A stretch of 64,000 nt of DNA from Streptococcus sanguinis (GCF_026781265.1 NZ_JAKUVC010000002.1:1-64000), one strand, 5' to 3'; shown: positions 29,218 to 37,769, counted from the first letter of the stretch. A program made the numbers and translations. The notes: generated by a model not told the origin, from the sequence alone.

Positions 29218-29247
29218 ATTGTAACTCATTTTCAGATATTTTACAAT
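29218..29247. promoter_or_regulatory. Palindromic overlapping divergent promoters, pdxR/pdxK
   Basis: ATTGTAA (29218-29224) and TTACAAT (29241-29247) form an inverted repeat. Read forward it is TTGTAA-17-TACAAT; read in reverse it is also TTGTAA-17-TACAAT. Each half is therefore the -35 of one promoter and the -10 of the other. PdxR is the likely ligand. Confidence 0.65.
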
Positions 29248-29268
29248 AGAGAGCAAGTAGGAGGAGTC

Positions 29269-30159
29269 ATGAAAACAAAAACAGTCATTCTGGCCACAGA
29301 TATTTCTGGCTTAGGGAAGGTTGCTGCAACAGCTGCCCTGCCACTCTTTGCAATTTGCCAGCTAGAGGTGTCCCTCTTGCCAACCATGATTTTATCTTCC
29401 CATACAGGCGGTTTTTCAGACATCTATATGGATGATTACACGTATGGGATGCTTTCTTTTTTGAAACAATGGCAGAGCATGGAGTTCGACTTTTCAGCTC
29501 TGGTAACAGGATATTTGAAGTCTGACATACAGGTGGAAAATTTGCTGCTCTTTAAAGAGGAAAAAAGCTTGCCCCTTATCGTGGATCCTATCATGGGGGA
29601 CAAGGGGACTTTTTATCAGGGATTTTCAGATGCCCATCTAGACCATATGCGTCGCCTCTGCCAGCATGCCGATTTGGTTCTGCCCAATTTGACGGATGCC
29701 TGTTTGTTATTGGAAGAACCCTACGAAGCGAGTTTATCTGAAGATAGATGGGAGGACTACTGCAAGCGTTTGACTGAGTTAGGACCGAGCAAGGTCTTGC
29801 TGACTGGCTTGCCGATGAAAGAGAATCAGATTGGTGTGGCCTATTTTGATGCGGCAACAGAGGAGTTTAACCTCTTTTCTAGTCCAGCTCTGCCCCAGCA
29901 ATTTTTTGGAACGGGTGATATATTGACGACACTTGTAGCTGCGGCTTTTGTTCAGAGAATTGACATCAAGCAAGCCCTGCCTGTGATTTTGAAGTTTATT
30001 GAAAAGAGCTTGGCACTTAGCTTTAAAGAGCAAATAGATCCAAAGAAGGGCGTTTTTTACCAGCCCTACCTAGGAGAGCTTTTTGCTGATTTTCAAGCCT
30101 TGATGGAGGAAAAAGATGAAGAAACAAACACTCGATTTGCAAACCTTAACCATGATTAG
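29269..30159 (+). CDS. pdxK: Pyridoxal/pyridoxine kinase
   Basis: A 296-residue ribokinase-fold enzyme that phosphorylates B6 vitamers. It has LPTMILSSHTGG near the N terminus, VDPIMGD, and the anion-hole/catalytic-base motif FFGTGD. An AGGAGGAG site precedes the ATG with a predicted leader of only about 15 nt. The 3' end overlaps pdxU by 44 nt. The set pdxR / pdxK-pdxU is a B6 salvage and uptake locus. Confidence 0.9.
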   Translation: MKTKTVILATDISGLGKVAATAALPLFAICQLEVSLLPTMILSSHTGGFSDIYMDDYTYGMLSFLKQWQSMEFDFSALVTGYLKSDIQVENLLLFKEEKSLPLIVDPIMGDKGTFYQGFSDAHLDHMRRLCQHADLVLPNLTDACLLLEEPYEASLSEDRWEDYCKRLTELGPSKVLLTGLPMKENQIGVAYFDAATEEFNLFSSPALPQQFFGTGDILTTLVAAAFVQRIDIKQALPVILKFIEKSLALSFKEQIDPKKGVFYQPYLGELFADFQALMEEKDEETNTRFANLNHD

Positions 30160-30682
30160 TTTATTTGCTGCTTTGATTTTTCTGAGCATTCAGTTTTTTA
30201 AAATTCCTGTCGGAGCTCAGTTTATTCACTTTGGAAATGCACTAGTGGTAGTGGGCTGTCTGATTTTTGGCAGTAAACTCGGTTTTTTAGCAGCCGCTAT
30301 CGGATTGGGAATATTTGACTTACTGAATGGTTACACAGCGGAAATCCCAATTATCTTGCTAGAAGCTCTTGCGGTAGCCGTGGTGATTCATTTTCTGTAT
30401 GAAGGACTCTTTCAGAGAAGGGATAAACTAAGAAATATTCTCGTGATAGCGGTAGCCGCAGCTTTGGTGAAGATTGTGCTTAATATCCTCAAGTACACTC
30501 TGACAGGAACACTGCTTGGCGGGAGTAGTTTACCAGCAGCCTTTTTACTGGCAGTAGCTAAAATTACTGGTACATTTGGCTCCAGTCTAGCGACAGTCAT
30601 CGCTGTCCCAATCTTATATCCAATCTTTCAGCAAGTTAGAAAAGCACACAAGCAAAGAAAGACTCTAGAAAAGCAGGGATGA
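30116..30682 (+). CDS. pdxU: ECF-type S component, probable pyridoxine transporter
   Basis: A 188-residue integral membrane protein with about six hydrophobic helices and the small ECF substrate-binding-subunit architecture (LFAALIFLSIQFFKIPVG, FHFGNALVVVG-like, AAIGLGIFDLL). It would work with a shared EcfA/A'/T module encoded elsewhere. Vitamin B6 specificity is inferred from the overlap with pdxK and the PdxR operator. A GGAGGAAAAAG site lies inside pdxK. Confidence 0.85.
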   Translation: MKKQTLDLQTLTMISLFAALIFLSIQFFKIPVGAQFIHFGNALVVVGCLIFGSKLGFLAAAIGLGIFDLLNGYTAEIPIILLEALAVAVVIHFLYEGLFQRRDKLRNILVIAVAAALVKIVLNILKYTLTGTLLGGSSLPAAFLLAVAKITGTFGSSLATVIAVPILYPIFQQVRKAHKQRKTLEKQG

Positions 30683-30703
30683 ATCAACAATCAGCATAAA
30701 CAA

Positions 30704-30740
30704 AGAAACCGTCTGAAAATCCTCAGACGGTTTTTGTGTT
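30704..30740. terminator. Bidirectional terminator, pdxU/hlyIII
   Basis: A perfect 11-bp stem AAACCGTCTGA/TCAGACGGTTT (30706-30716/30723-30733) with a 6-nt loop has T runs in both directions, between convergent genes. Confidence 0.88.
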
Positions 30741-30746
30741 TTTCTC

Positions 30747-31394
30747 TTACATAAAATAAACGATAGCAAGATATTGCAGGGCGGAAGCAGCTAGAATGAA
30801 AAGATGCCAAATCATGTGGAAGTAGGGCTTCTTTTGAGCATAGAAGCCAGCTCCTACAGTATAGCAGAGACCACCAGCCAGCATGAGTCCCCAGAAGATA
30901 GGTCCAGTTTGACCGATAATCTGCGGAATGATAAAGACCACCAGCCAGCCCATAATAAGATAGAGGGCTAAACTGAATTTTTCATTGACCTTCTTGGCGA
31001 AAATCTTGTAAAGAATGCCAAAGATGGTTGTGCCCCACTGGATAGCAATGATGAGATAGCCAAACCAGTTATTCATCAGTGACAGCACGACAGGCGTGTA
31101 GCTGCCAGCGATGGCGATGTAAATCATAGAGTGGTCGATAATGCGCAAGATATACTTGTGGGTTGAGCCATAGGACATGGAATGGTAGACAGTTGAAGAG
31201 AGGAACATGAGAAAGAGGCTGATGACAAAGATAGAAGTTCCGACAGCAGCCACCAAGCCGTCCTCTTCATAGCTATAAATGGCTGAGATAGGCAGCAGAA
31301 TCAGCATCAGAACAGCCCCTACCGCATGGGTAACAGCGTTTGCAATTTCCTCTCCGAAGGATAGTTTTTTACTGAGTTTAAGCGCGTAGTTCAA
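30747..31394 (-). CDS. Haemolysin III family (PAQR-like) membrane protein
   Basis: A 215-residue seven-helix membrane protein of the HlyIII/PAQR family. The hydrolase-like motif residues are seen in AVTHAVGAV, SSTVYHS, RIIDHSMIYIAIAGSYTP and the C-terminal HMIWHLFILAAS. The function in streptococci is unproven. The TTG start at 31394 is preferred because AGGAGG lies 9 nt upstream, within the end of the DUF1836 gene, so the two genes overlap and are coupled. A GTG at 31412 is the alternative. Confidence 0.85.
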   Translation of the reverse strand: MNYALKLSKKLSFGEEIANAVTHAVGAVLMLILLPISAIYSYEEDGLVAAVGTSIFVISLFLMFLSSTVYHSMSYGSTHKYILRIIDHSMIYIAIAGSYTPVVLSLMNNWFGYLIIAIQWGTTIFGILYKIFAKKVNEKFSLALYLIMGWLVVFIIPQIIGQTGPIFWGLMLAGGLCYTVGAGFYAQKKPYFHMIWHLFILAASALQYLAIVYFM

Positions 31395-31839
31395 GATTTT
31401 CTTCCTCCTCACTTGGTACTTGGATTAGGGATAAGGTCTTTTGATAGAGTTTGACCGTCTGGCAGGCTGTGGAAATGATGGGTGCAACCTCTAGCTTGCT
31501 GCCGTTCATATAGTCTACAAAGTCGTCATAGAGTTCTCGCGAATCTGCTTCCTTATGTAGCATATTTAAAGTGGCAGAAATTTCCTGGATAGAAAAGACT
31601 GTCTTTAAGGTCGTAATGGCAATCAAGCGGGCTACTTGGCGGCGTTGATATTTTTTCTTGACTGGCTTGGCAATATAGCCGTGCTTGACATAGTTGTTAA
31701 TCATAGAAGCGGTTAGTCCCTTGTCAGCAGCTGAAAAGGAAGAGCCACAGACATTGTTTACATAGAGCAGAACCTGATCCAAATATAGATCCAGGTCTGG
31801 TATTTCGTCCCACTTGGGAAAAACTTGTTGAGGGTTCAA
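31378..31839 (-). CDS. DUF1836 protein (MerR-like helix-turn-helix)
   Basis: A 153-residue protein of DUF1836. The central SMINNYVKHGYIAKPVKKKYQRRQVARL segment resembles a MerR-type winged helix, suggesting DNA binding. It starts at a TTG with only a weak ribosome site. A good promoter and a 6-bp inverted repeat lie just upstream, so autoregulation is plausible. It overlaps the haemolysin III gene downstream. Confidence 0.82.
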   Translation of the reverse strand: MNPQQVFPKWDEIPDLDLYLDQVLLYVNNVCGSSFSAADKGLTASMINNYVKHGYIAKPVKKKYQRRQVARLIAITTLKTVFSIQEISATLNMLHKEADSRELYDDFVDYMNGSKLEVAPIISTACQTVKLYQKTLSLIQVPSEEEENLELRA

Positions 31840-31856
31840 ATCTTTATCACTTTCTT

Positions 31857-31904
31857 ATCTAGTCTTTATAACTAGATGATAACATCTCTGTAAATCAAAG
31901 TCAA
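31857..31904 (-). promoter_or_regulatory. DUF1836 promoter with operator-like inverted repeat
   Basis: On the reverse strand TTGACT (31899-31904), a 17-nt spacer and TATCAT (31876-31881) form a near-consensus promoter. ATCTAG/CTAGAT (31857-31862/31872-31877) straddles the -10 and start region. Confidence 0.65.
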
Positions 31905-31968
31905 GCAAAAAATAGAATGTCCCATTGAAATTTGATATAATTTTAAAAAGAAGAAAGGGAGGTCTCAG

Positions 31969-32553
31969 ATGAAAAAACAAACAATCTTTGATATGACAGC
32001 CTTCCTAGGCAGTATGATTTTTTGGTCTTGGATCTATATGCGCTTTTTTTATGCCTACGTAGCCGTCGTCTTTTACAAGAATCAGCCAGAGTGGAACCTG
32101 CTGATGCCAGCTTCTATCGTTCTGACTCTGACAGCTATTAGCTCGCTTTTTATTCGCGGCCTCTATAGTCGGCACATTCCTCGTTGGCTGGTGCTAGCTA
32201 GTTACACCCTTTATTTTATCATTTTGTTTTATGCTCTCTTTTTGAAAAATATCGGTAAACAGGGCTTCAGTCTAGACCTGCAGTCTTTTACCTATAATTG
32301 GATTTATGGAGATAAGCTGGTACCAACCATGAATATCATTATGTTCATTCCGCTGGGCTTTCTCTGCAAGCTGTCATGGAAACATGTGGCTTGTTTTACC
32401 TTGGCTATTAGTATGGTTGAGGGGAGCCAGTATCTCTTTCACCTTGGCATTTTTGACTTGGGTGATATCTTGACCAATCTGCTAGGCTTCATCATCGGTA
32501 GCTATCTACTAGAGACAACCTTAGGCAAATGGGTTGTCCGCCATATTCACTAA
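31969..32553 (+). CDS. VanZ-like membrane protein
   Basis: A 194-residue protein with about five membrane helices and VanZ-family hallmarks: NIIMFIPLGFL, the Glu-containing VEGSQYLFHLG, and FDLGDILTNLLGFIIG. VanZ itself contributes to teicoplanin tolerance; most relatives, including this one, have no known function. An AGGGAGGT site precedes the ATG. yaaA follows after 16 nt. Confidence 0.85.
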   Translation: MKKQTIFDMTAFLGSMIFWSWIYMRFFYAYVAVVFYKNQPEWNLLMPASIVLTLTAISSLFIRGLYSRHIPRWLVLASYTLYFIILFYALFLKNIGKQGFSLDLQSFTYNWIYGDKLVPTMNIIMFIPLGFLCKLSWKHVACFTLAISMVEGSQYLFHLGIFDLGDILTNLLGFIIGSYLLETTLGKWVVRHIH

Positions 32554-32569
32554 ATGAAAGAAGGAAACT

Positions 32570-33298
32570 ATGAAAATTCTTATCCCAACTGCTAAAGAGT
32601 TGAATCTAACTGCGCCATCTACAATCCCTAATCCACTTTCAGCACAAACTCAAGCTGTGTTGGATGAGTTGACAGCCATGTCAGTAGCTGACTTGGCATC
32701 ATTTTATAAAATCTCCCCAAAAAGAGCAGAGGTAGAGTGGCAAGCCATTCAGGCTCTGCGAGAAGGAACTGCGCAGCATGCTCCAGCACTTTATCTTTTT
32801 GACGGCCTCATGTACCGCCATATCAAGAGAGAGGGTTATACCGAAGAAGAGAGACAGTATATCGAGAAGCATCTTGCTATCACATCAGCACTTTACGGAG
32901 TCATCCCTGCCCTGGAGCCCATAGCGCCCCATCGCTTGGACTTTATGATGCCACTCAAGTTAGATGGGAAGAGTCTCAAGGCATTTTGGAAGGAAGCTTA
33001 TGACCAAGCTCTGGCAGAAGATGAGGTGATTTTCTCTCTCCTGTCCAGCGAGTTTGAAACGGTCTTTTCTAAGGGAATCCGCCAGCGCATGATAGGTTTC
33101 AAGTTTCTAGAAAACCGAGATGGCAAGCTGAAAGTCCATTCGACCATTTCTAAAAAAGCACGTGGCGAGTTTTTAACAGCTCTAATAACTAACCAAGTGA
33201 CAGAAGTTGAACGGATGAAGAAATTAAACTTTGCCGGCTTCACTTACCGACCTGACCTGTCCAGTGACCAAGAGTTGGTTTATGTGAAGGAATTTTAG
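32570..33298 (+). CDS. yaaA: Peroxide stress protein YaaA (DUF328)
   Basis: A 242-residue YaaA-family protein starting MKILIPTAKELN, with LYLFDGLMYRHI and HSTISKKARGEFL as conserved blocks. E. coli YaaA lowers intracellular free iron during peroxide stress and has a DNA-binding fold. That role would suit peroxide-producing streptococci, but is not shown here. AAGAAGGAAA precedes the ATG. Confidence 0.9.
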   Translation: MKILIPTAKELNLTAPSTIPNPLSAQTQAVLDELTAMSVADLASFYKISPKRAEVEWQAIQALREGTAQHAPALYLFDGLMYRHIKREGYTEEERQYIEKHLAITSALYGVIPALEPIAPHRLDFMMPLKLDGKSLKAFWKEAYDQALAEDEVIFSLLSSEFETVFSKGIRQRMIGFKFLENRDGKLKVHSTISKKARGEFLTALITNQVTEVERMKKLNFAGFTYRPDLSSDQELVYVKEF

Positions 33299-33435
33299 AA
33301 GAGAAGAAGTATTTATACAAGAAAATAGCATTCTTTTTATGTGTTAAATCCAACAATATACTTTAAAAATCTTAAATTTTATTTGTCTCTCTAAAAGTAC
33401 TAAAATTGAGACTATTTTGATAAATCCCGTACTAA

Positions 33436-33463
33436 AACCCCTCGCAATTATTTGCGGGGGGTT
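33436..33463. terminator. Bidirectional terminator, yaaA/FMN reductase
   Basis: AACCCCTCGCAA (33436-33447) pairs with TTGCGGGGGGTT (33452-33463) with one wobble. A T run follows on the reverse strand and T-rich DNA follows on the forward strand. Confidence 0.75.
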
Positions 33464-33505
33464 AGTGTCTTATAAGTTTTCTTTTCTTTTTATAATCTTC
33501 TCTTT

Positions 33506-34054
33506 TTAGTTAAGGGCTGCTAAAAGAGCATCAGCCTGTGCTGAGAGTTCAGCAAGTTTGTCTTCTGCGACAGTCAGTTGACCAGTTCCCCATGCTTCTG
33601 GGTTGATACCAACACCTGTGAATGGTTCTACCACGTTCATACGGATGAATGGCAGCAGGCTGCGGTAGTGCTTGAATACTTCATCTGGTGATGTGCCGTT
33701 AGCTACAGATGAAACAGTAACAACCTTAGCATTCAGAGCAGATGGGCCAGTTGGGTCTGACAGATCCAGAGCGCGTGAAGCCCAGTCCAAGAGGCTTTTC
33801 ACTACTCCTGGAATAGCCCAGTTGTAGACAGGTGAGAAAATCCAGATGGCATCAGCGGCCAAAATTTCTTCACTAACCTTAGCAACAGCAGCTGGATCAG
33901 GATTTTCGATGTCTTGGTTGAAGAATGGTACATCTTTGTAATCAAGATATGAAACTTCTGCCTTGCCAGCCAAAGCTTTTTCAGCTTGCTCAGCCAATTG
34001 GTGGTTGAAAGAACCTTGACGAAGCGAGCCGACGATGAATAATACTTTAGACAT
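33506..34054 (-). CDS. NAD(P)H-dependent FMN reductase
   Basis: A 182-residue flavodoxin-fold oxidoreductase with the FMN phosphate loop GSLRQGSFN and the [17 protein letters not shown] block typical of FMN/azo reductases. It probably reduces flavin or quinone-like substrates. An AAAAGGAGA site precedes the ATG. A MarR gene lies immediately upstream on the same strand, with operator-like repeats between them, so control by that MarR protein is likely. Confidence 0.88.
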   Translation of the reverse strand: MSKVLFIVGSLRQGSFNHQLAEQAEKALAGKAEVSYLDYKDVPFFNQDIENPDPAAVAKVSEEILAADAIWIFSPVYNWAIPGVVKSLLDWASRALDLSDPTGPSALNAKVVTVSSVANGTSPDEVFKHYRSLLPFIRMNVVEPFTGVGINPEAWGTGQLTVAEDKLAELSAQADALLAALN

Positions 34055-34080
34055 TGCATTGTCTCCTTTTTTATAAAATA

Positions 34081-34115
34081 AAGAGAAATTTCTCTTGTTA
34101 CAATATATGTTACAA
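34081..34115 (-). promoter_or_regulatory. Probable MarR operator upstream of FMN reductase
   Basis: The 16-bp perfect palindrome AAGAGAAATTTCTCTT (34081-34096) is followed by two copies of TGTTACAA (34096-34103 and 34108-34115). A possible reverse-strand promoter, TTGCTA-17-TAACAT, overlaps them. Confidence 0.5.
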
Positions 34116-34139
34116 CATTAATCACTAGTTAGCAATTAT

Positions 34140-34586
34140 TTAGCTCATTTTTTTGAAATTTTTTAGAATGCGAATCAAATCTTGTTTATCTTCTTCTTCG
34201 AGAATGGAAAGAGCTTGCTGAATATTTTTGATATGATCAGGCAGGGCGGCTTCGATTTTAGCTCTGCCTTGTTCTGTCAAACCAATCAAAAAAGCCCGGC
34301 GGTCATTTGGGTCGCAGGTGCGGACAATCCAGCCGTCGCGTTCCATATTTTTGATGACGACAGTCATGTTGCCAGAAGTTGCCAATATGCGGTCAATCAG
34401 GTCCTGAATACGCAGTTCCCCTTTGCTGTACAAGGTTTCTAAGACGGAAAACTGAGTAGGAGTCAAATCATGCTTTTTAAAAATCTGGGCTTCAATGGCA
34501 CGGATGGTTCTTGCTGCCTTGTGAAAGACAATCATGGTTTTCAAATCAAGCAGAGCTTCTTTGTTTAAATCGTCTGTAATCTTCAT
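34140..34586 (-). CDS. MarR family transcriptional regulator
   Basis: A 148-residue winged-helix regulator. The recognition-helix region is LIDRILATSGNMTVVIKNMERDGWI and the wing is RTCDPNDRRAFLIGLTEQG. It likely represses itself and the FMN reductase downstream. Its promoter (TTGCAT-17-TAAAAT on this strand, 34593-34621) places the -10 only 6 nt from the ATG, and no Shine-Dalgarno is visible, so the mRNA may be leaderless. Confidence 0.88.
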   Translation of the reverse strand: MKITDDLNKEALLDLKTMIVFHKAARTIRAIEAQIFKKHDLTPTQFSVLETLYSKGELRIQDLIDRILATSGNMTVVIKNMERDGWIVRTCDPNDRRAFLIGLTEQGRAKIEAALPDHIKNIQQALSILEEEDKQDLIRILKNFKKMS

Positions 34587-34592
34587 AACAAT

Positions 34593-34621
34593 ATTTTACC
34601 AATAAATAGTATCATATGCAA
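34593..34621 (-). promoter_or_regulatory. marR promoter
   Basis: Reverse-strand TTGCAT (34616-34621), 17-nt spacer, TAAAAT (34593-34598). The ATG begins at 34586. Confidence 0.6.
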
Positions 34622-34700
34622 GGATATTGCTTTAGAATTTTGAGAATATTCTCATCAAAAAAAGATAGAAAAATAGTAGTATTTGTAGTATAATGACGGA

Positions 34701-35189
34701 GTGAAATATAAAAATAGAAATAAAGCCAGTTTTCCAATTTGGCAGTACCTTATCGGTATTTTTATCGTTCTCAGCGTTCTTGTCTTTTCATTTTTTGCAG
34801 TTTTGCAAGTATCCATGCAGCCGAGACAGTCGGCTAAGGAAGCAAGCAGACGCTTGGCCAAGGAATACGCAGATCTTGCAAAAGTTGACTCATTTGCCAT
34901 CTACAATGGGCAGGAATCTTACTACAGTCTGCTTGGCAAGACAAGTAAGGGTGTCGAAAAAGCTGTATTGATTGCAAAAGATTCCAATGAGATTCGGGTC
35001 TATCGACTGGACCAAGGCGTCAGTCAGACAGAGGCGGAGAGCATTGCCAAGGAAAATGGAGCAGGAACTATTGATAAGGTGACCATGGGCTATTTTAAAG
35101 ATCAGCCCATCTGGGAAGTCAAGTCGGGAGGCACCTACTACCTGATTGGTTTTGAAAGCGGACAGTTGGCCAGCAAGGAGGGACTATGA
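34701..35189 (+). CDS. TseB/YpmB-like (DUF5590) membrane-anchored protein
   Basis: A 162-residue protein with an N-terminal helix (about 13-36) and an extracellular DUF5590/PepSY-like domain. Relatives (Bacillus YpmB/TseB) are linked to cell-wall elongation. The gene lies directly before aspB, as ypmB does in Bacillus. The start is a GTG with no spaced ribosome site; a TATAAT at 34689-34694 ends 6 nt before it, so a leaderless message is possible. It overlaps aspB by 4 nt. Confidence 0.83.
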   Translation: MKYKNRNKASFPIWQYLIGIFIVLSVLVFSFFAVLQVSMQPRQSAKEASRRLAKEYADLAKVDSFAIYNGQESYYSLLGKTSKGVEKAVLIAKDSNEIRVYRLDQGVSQTEAESIAKENGAGTIDKVTMGYFKDQPIWEVKSGGTYYLIGFESGQLASKEGL

Positions 35190-36367
35190 AATTATCAAAT
35201 CGTGTCTTAAAGATGGAAGAAAGTGTGACTTTAGCAACAGCAGCGCGTGCTAAGGCTTTGAAAGCGCAGGGGAGGGATATTCTATCTCTGACTCTGGGAG
35301 AGCCGGATTTTCCAACGCCTAAGAATATCCGAGATGCGGCTGTAGCAGCTATTGAGGATGGCCGTGCTAGCTTTTATACGGTGACTAGCGGTCTGCCAGA
35401 GCTAAAAGAAGCTGTAGTAGAGTATTTTGCCAACTATTACGGCTACACAATCCAGCCGAATCAAGTGACGGTGGCAACTGGAGCTAAGTTCTCCCTCTAT
35501 ACCTTCTTTATGAGTGTGCTTGACCCAGGTGATGAAGCTATCATTCCGACGCCTTATTGGGTAAGCTATGGCGACCAGATTAAGATGGCCGAGGGGACTC
35601 CTGTTTTTGTCCAAGCCACAGAGGAAAACAATTTCAAGGTGATGGTGGAACAGCTAGAAGCTGCTCGTACTGATAAGACCAAGGTCTTGGTTTTGAATTC
35701 TCCGTCCAACCCGACTGGTATGATTTATACAGCAGAGGAGCTGCTGGCGATTGGGAACTGGGCTGTAGAGCATGACATTCTGATTTTGGCAGATGACATT
35801 TATGGACGTCTGGTTTATAACGGCAATAAATTTACACCAATTTCCAGTCTGTCTGAGGAGATTCGCAAGCAGACGGTGGTCATCAATGGTGTCTCTAAGA
35901 GCTACTCCATGACAGGCTGGCGGATTGGCTATGCAGTTGGTGAGCCGGAAATTATAGCGGCCATGAGTAAGATTGCAGGTCAAACGACTTCTAACCCGAC
36001 AGCAGCGGCTCAATATGCAGCAATCGAGGCCTTGACTGGCAGTCAGGAAACGGTTGAAACCATGCGCCAGGCCTTTGAAGAACGTCTTAATACCATCTAT
36101 CCACTCTTGGCTCAGGTGCCAGGATTTGAAGTGGTCAAGCCACAAGGGGCCTTCTATCTCTTTCCAAATGTCAAGAAAGCCATGGAAATGAAAGGTTACA
36201 CAGATGTGACCGACTTTACGACAGCAATTTTAGAAGAAGTTGGCGTAGCTCTGGTGACCGGAGCAGGCTTCGGTGCTCCAGAAAATGTCCGTCTTAGCTA
36301 TGCAACAGACCTGGAAACACTCAAAGAAGCAGTTCAACGACTGCAGCAATTTATGGAGAGTAAATAA
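35186..36367 (+). CDS. aspB: Pyridoxal-phosphate aminotransferase, aspartate type
   Basis: A 393-residue class I aminotransferase. Conserved parts are LTLGEPDFPTP, NSPSNPTG, DDIYGRLVY, the Schiff-base lysine in SKSYSMTGWRIGY, and the substrate-carboxylate Arg in VRLSYA. Aspartate is the likely amino donor. AAGGAGG precedes the ATG, which overlaps the preceding stop (ATGA). In related genomes asnS follows directly; here an accessory patch intervenes. Confidence 0.93.
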   Translation: MKLSNRVLKMEESVTLATAARAKALKAQGRDILSLTLGEPDFPTPKNIRDAAVAAIEDGRASFYTVTSGLPELKEAVVEYFANYYGYTIQPNQVTVATGAKFSLYTFFMSVLDPGDEAIIPTPYWVSYGDQIKMAEGTPVFVQATEENNFKVMVEQLEAARTDKTKVLVLNSPSNPTGMIYTAEELLAIGNWAVEHDILILADDIYGRLVYNGNKFTPISSLSEEIRKQTVVINGVSKSYSMTGWRIGYAVGEPEIIAAMSKIAGQTTSNPTAAAQYAAIEALTGSQETVETMRQAFEERLNTIYPLLAQVPGFEVVKPQGAFYLFPNVKKAMEMKGYTDVTDFTTAILEEVGVALVTGAGFGAPENVRLSYATDLETLKEAVQRLQQFMESK

Positions 36368-36426
36368 AGCTCGCAAACCGGCATTGCTTGCTAAAGATAA
36401 CCTACCAAAATTTATAAACAATAGAT

Positions 36427-36460
36427 AAGGATGAACTCAGAGTTCGTCCTTTTCATTTTT
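36427..36460 (+). terminator. Terminator after aspB
   Basis: AAGGATGAACT (36427-36437) pairs with AGTTCGTCCTT (36441-36451) with one wobble and a CAG loop, then a T-rich tract. The remaining DNA up to 36629 holds nothing else recognised. Confidence 0.8.
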
Positions 36461-36629
36461 TTGACTGTACTGGCAATGAGTTAAATAAAATGGTAAAATA
36501 ATATAGAAAGAGATGGAAGCGTTTTTCACTCTAGTCAAAATTAGTAAGCTTTGGCATGGATAAATGTTAATTGGCTTCGCTTAGAATTCAGCTGATGAAG
36601 GATTTAAACAATAGTGGAAGGAGAATAAT

Positions 36630-37103
36630 ATGAAAGGTCGTTTGATTTTCTTATTCTTGCTAGGCGGTCTAGTCTTGCTAGGAGCTTATGTTTTCTTTGA
36701 TTCAGAGCAGGGTTGGACCACTATTTCTGAATCCAATGGCTATAGTCTGCAAGCCAAAGGTCATCGCTATCGTATCCAATATTATGAGAATGACTCGTCC
36801 CGAATAGACTGGTATTTGAACAATTACCCGCCAGAATTGAATTTAAATATGAGAATCTTAGAACGTCCCAATGCCCCCGGTTCTTACACTAAAGAAGAGA
36901 TATCCGGACAGGGCTCTGCAAGTTTTTTGATGGTTTGTAGAACTTGGGGTTCTGCAGATAACAGTCAAAAGTTTTTAATTAAACGCGCCTATTATAAAGT
37001 CGATATTAGACTTAATAAAAAGATGGAGGTAGATACTAAGAAAAGCAGTATGAACTACTGGAAGACGGAAGAAGAGGTAAAGGATAATCCGCCGATTGAT
37101 TAA
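36630..37103 (+). CDS. Hypothetical anchored protein
   Basis: A 157-residue protein with one N-terminal hydrophobic segment (about 3-22), probably a signal anchor, and a hydrophilic exposed domain. I recognise no family. AAGGAG precedes the ATG. It opens the accessory patch between aspB and asnS and is AT-rich relative to its neighbours. Confidence 0.7.
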   Translation: MKGRLIFLFLLGGLVLLGAYVFFDSEQGWTTISESNGYSLQAKGHRYRIQYYENDSSRIDWYLNNYPPELNLNMRILERPNAPGSYTKEEISGQGSASFLMVCRTWGSADNSQKFLIKRAYYKVDIRLNKKMEVDTKKSSMNYWKTEEEVKDNPPID

Positions 37104-37191
37104 ATAGCAGCTATCAATGCTAGATTAACTATGTATAAGTCACTTTCTGATAGGAATCACCAGACGACTTAAAAATTTGAGGAGTATTTAG

Positions 37192-37220
37192 TTGAAGACG
37201 ACGGTATTTCAGTGTATAAT
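37192..37220 (+). promoter_or_regulatory. Promoter of the 37336 gene cluster
   Basis: TTGAAG (37192-37197), 17-nt spacer, perfect TATAAT (37215-37220). The leader to the ATG at 37336 is about 110 nt. Confidence 0.65.
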
Positions 37221-37335
37221 AAAAGAAGTCCATTTGGTCTAGCCCTGCATTCTATTGACTTGCAGTGTGTTCCTCATGGTCTTTTTACTTAAGTAATAAT
37301 AGGGATGAAGATTATTTTGTACAAAAGGAGATAAA

Positions 37336-37755
37336 ATGGGTTTTATCAGAAAGGAAATAGAGGAAAGAGAGAAGAAGCTTCTCGAGGATTTTTCTATTGA
37401 AGAAAAAGAACTGGCTTTGCCATTTTTACTAGAGGATGAGAAGAGAGGGATTTTTCTCTGTGTCAAGCAATTTCGTATTGGGGAAGGGAAATATCAGGTT
37501 TTAGCCATGATGCTCGGAGGGCACTTGCTTGAATTTCGCCTAGAAGAAGAGCGGGCCGATAGATATCCAGTTCGCAATGAGGAAGATCAAAGTGTAAAAG
37601 GTCTATCAACAGAAACAATCTCCCAGCTTGTGATTCCCAAGGTTTTAAAGGGACGAGAGGACAAGATCGTAACAGTGATTCAACATGCCCTGTCGCAAAT
37701 TAACCCTTATTATGATACAAAGATAAGGGAAGTAAACCACGTGGAGTACAGATAA
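37336..37755 (+). CDS. Hypothetical protein, paralogue of the next gene
   Basis: A 139-residue soluble protein of unknown function. Its segment from about residue 35 (RGIFLCVKQF, LGGHLLEFRLEEE, ETISQLVIPKVLKG, VIQHALSQINPYYDT) aligns by eye with the C-terminal half of the following protein, so the two are diverged tandem duplicates. AAAAGGAGAT precedes the ATG. The next gene starts 14 nt after the stop. Confidence 0.72.
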   Translation: MGFIRKEIEEREKKLLEDFSIEEKELALPFLLEDEKRGIFLCVKQFRIGEGKYQVLAMMLGGHLLEFRLEEERADRYPVRNEEDQSVKGLSTETISQLVIPKVLKGREDKIVTVIQHALSQINPYYDTKIREVNHVEYR

Positions 37756-37769
37756 AGAGGAGATAGGAT

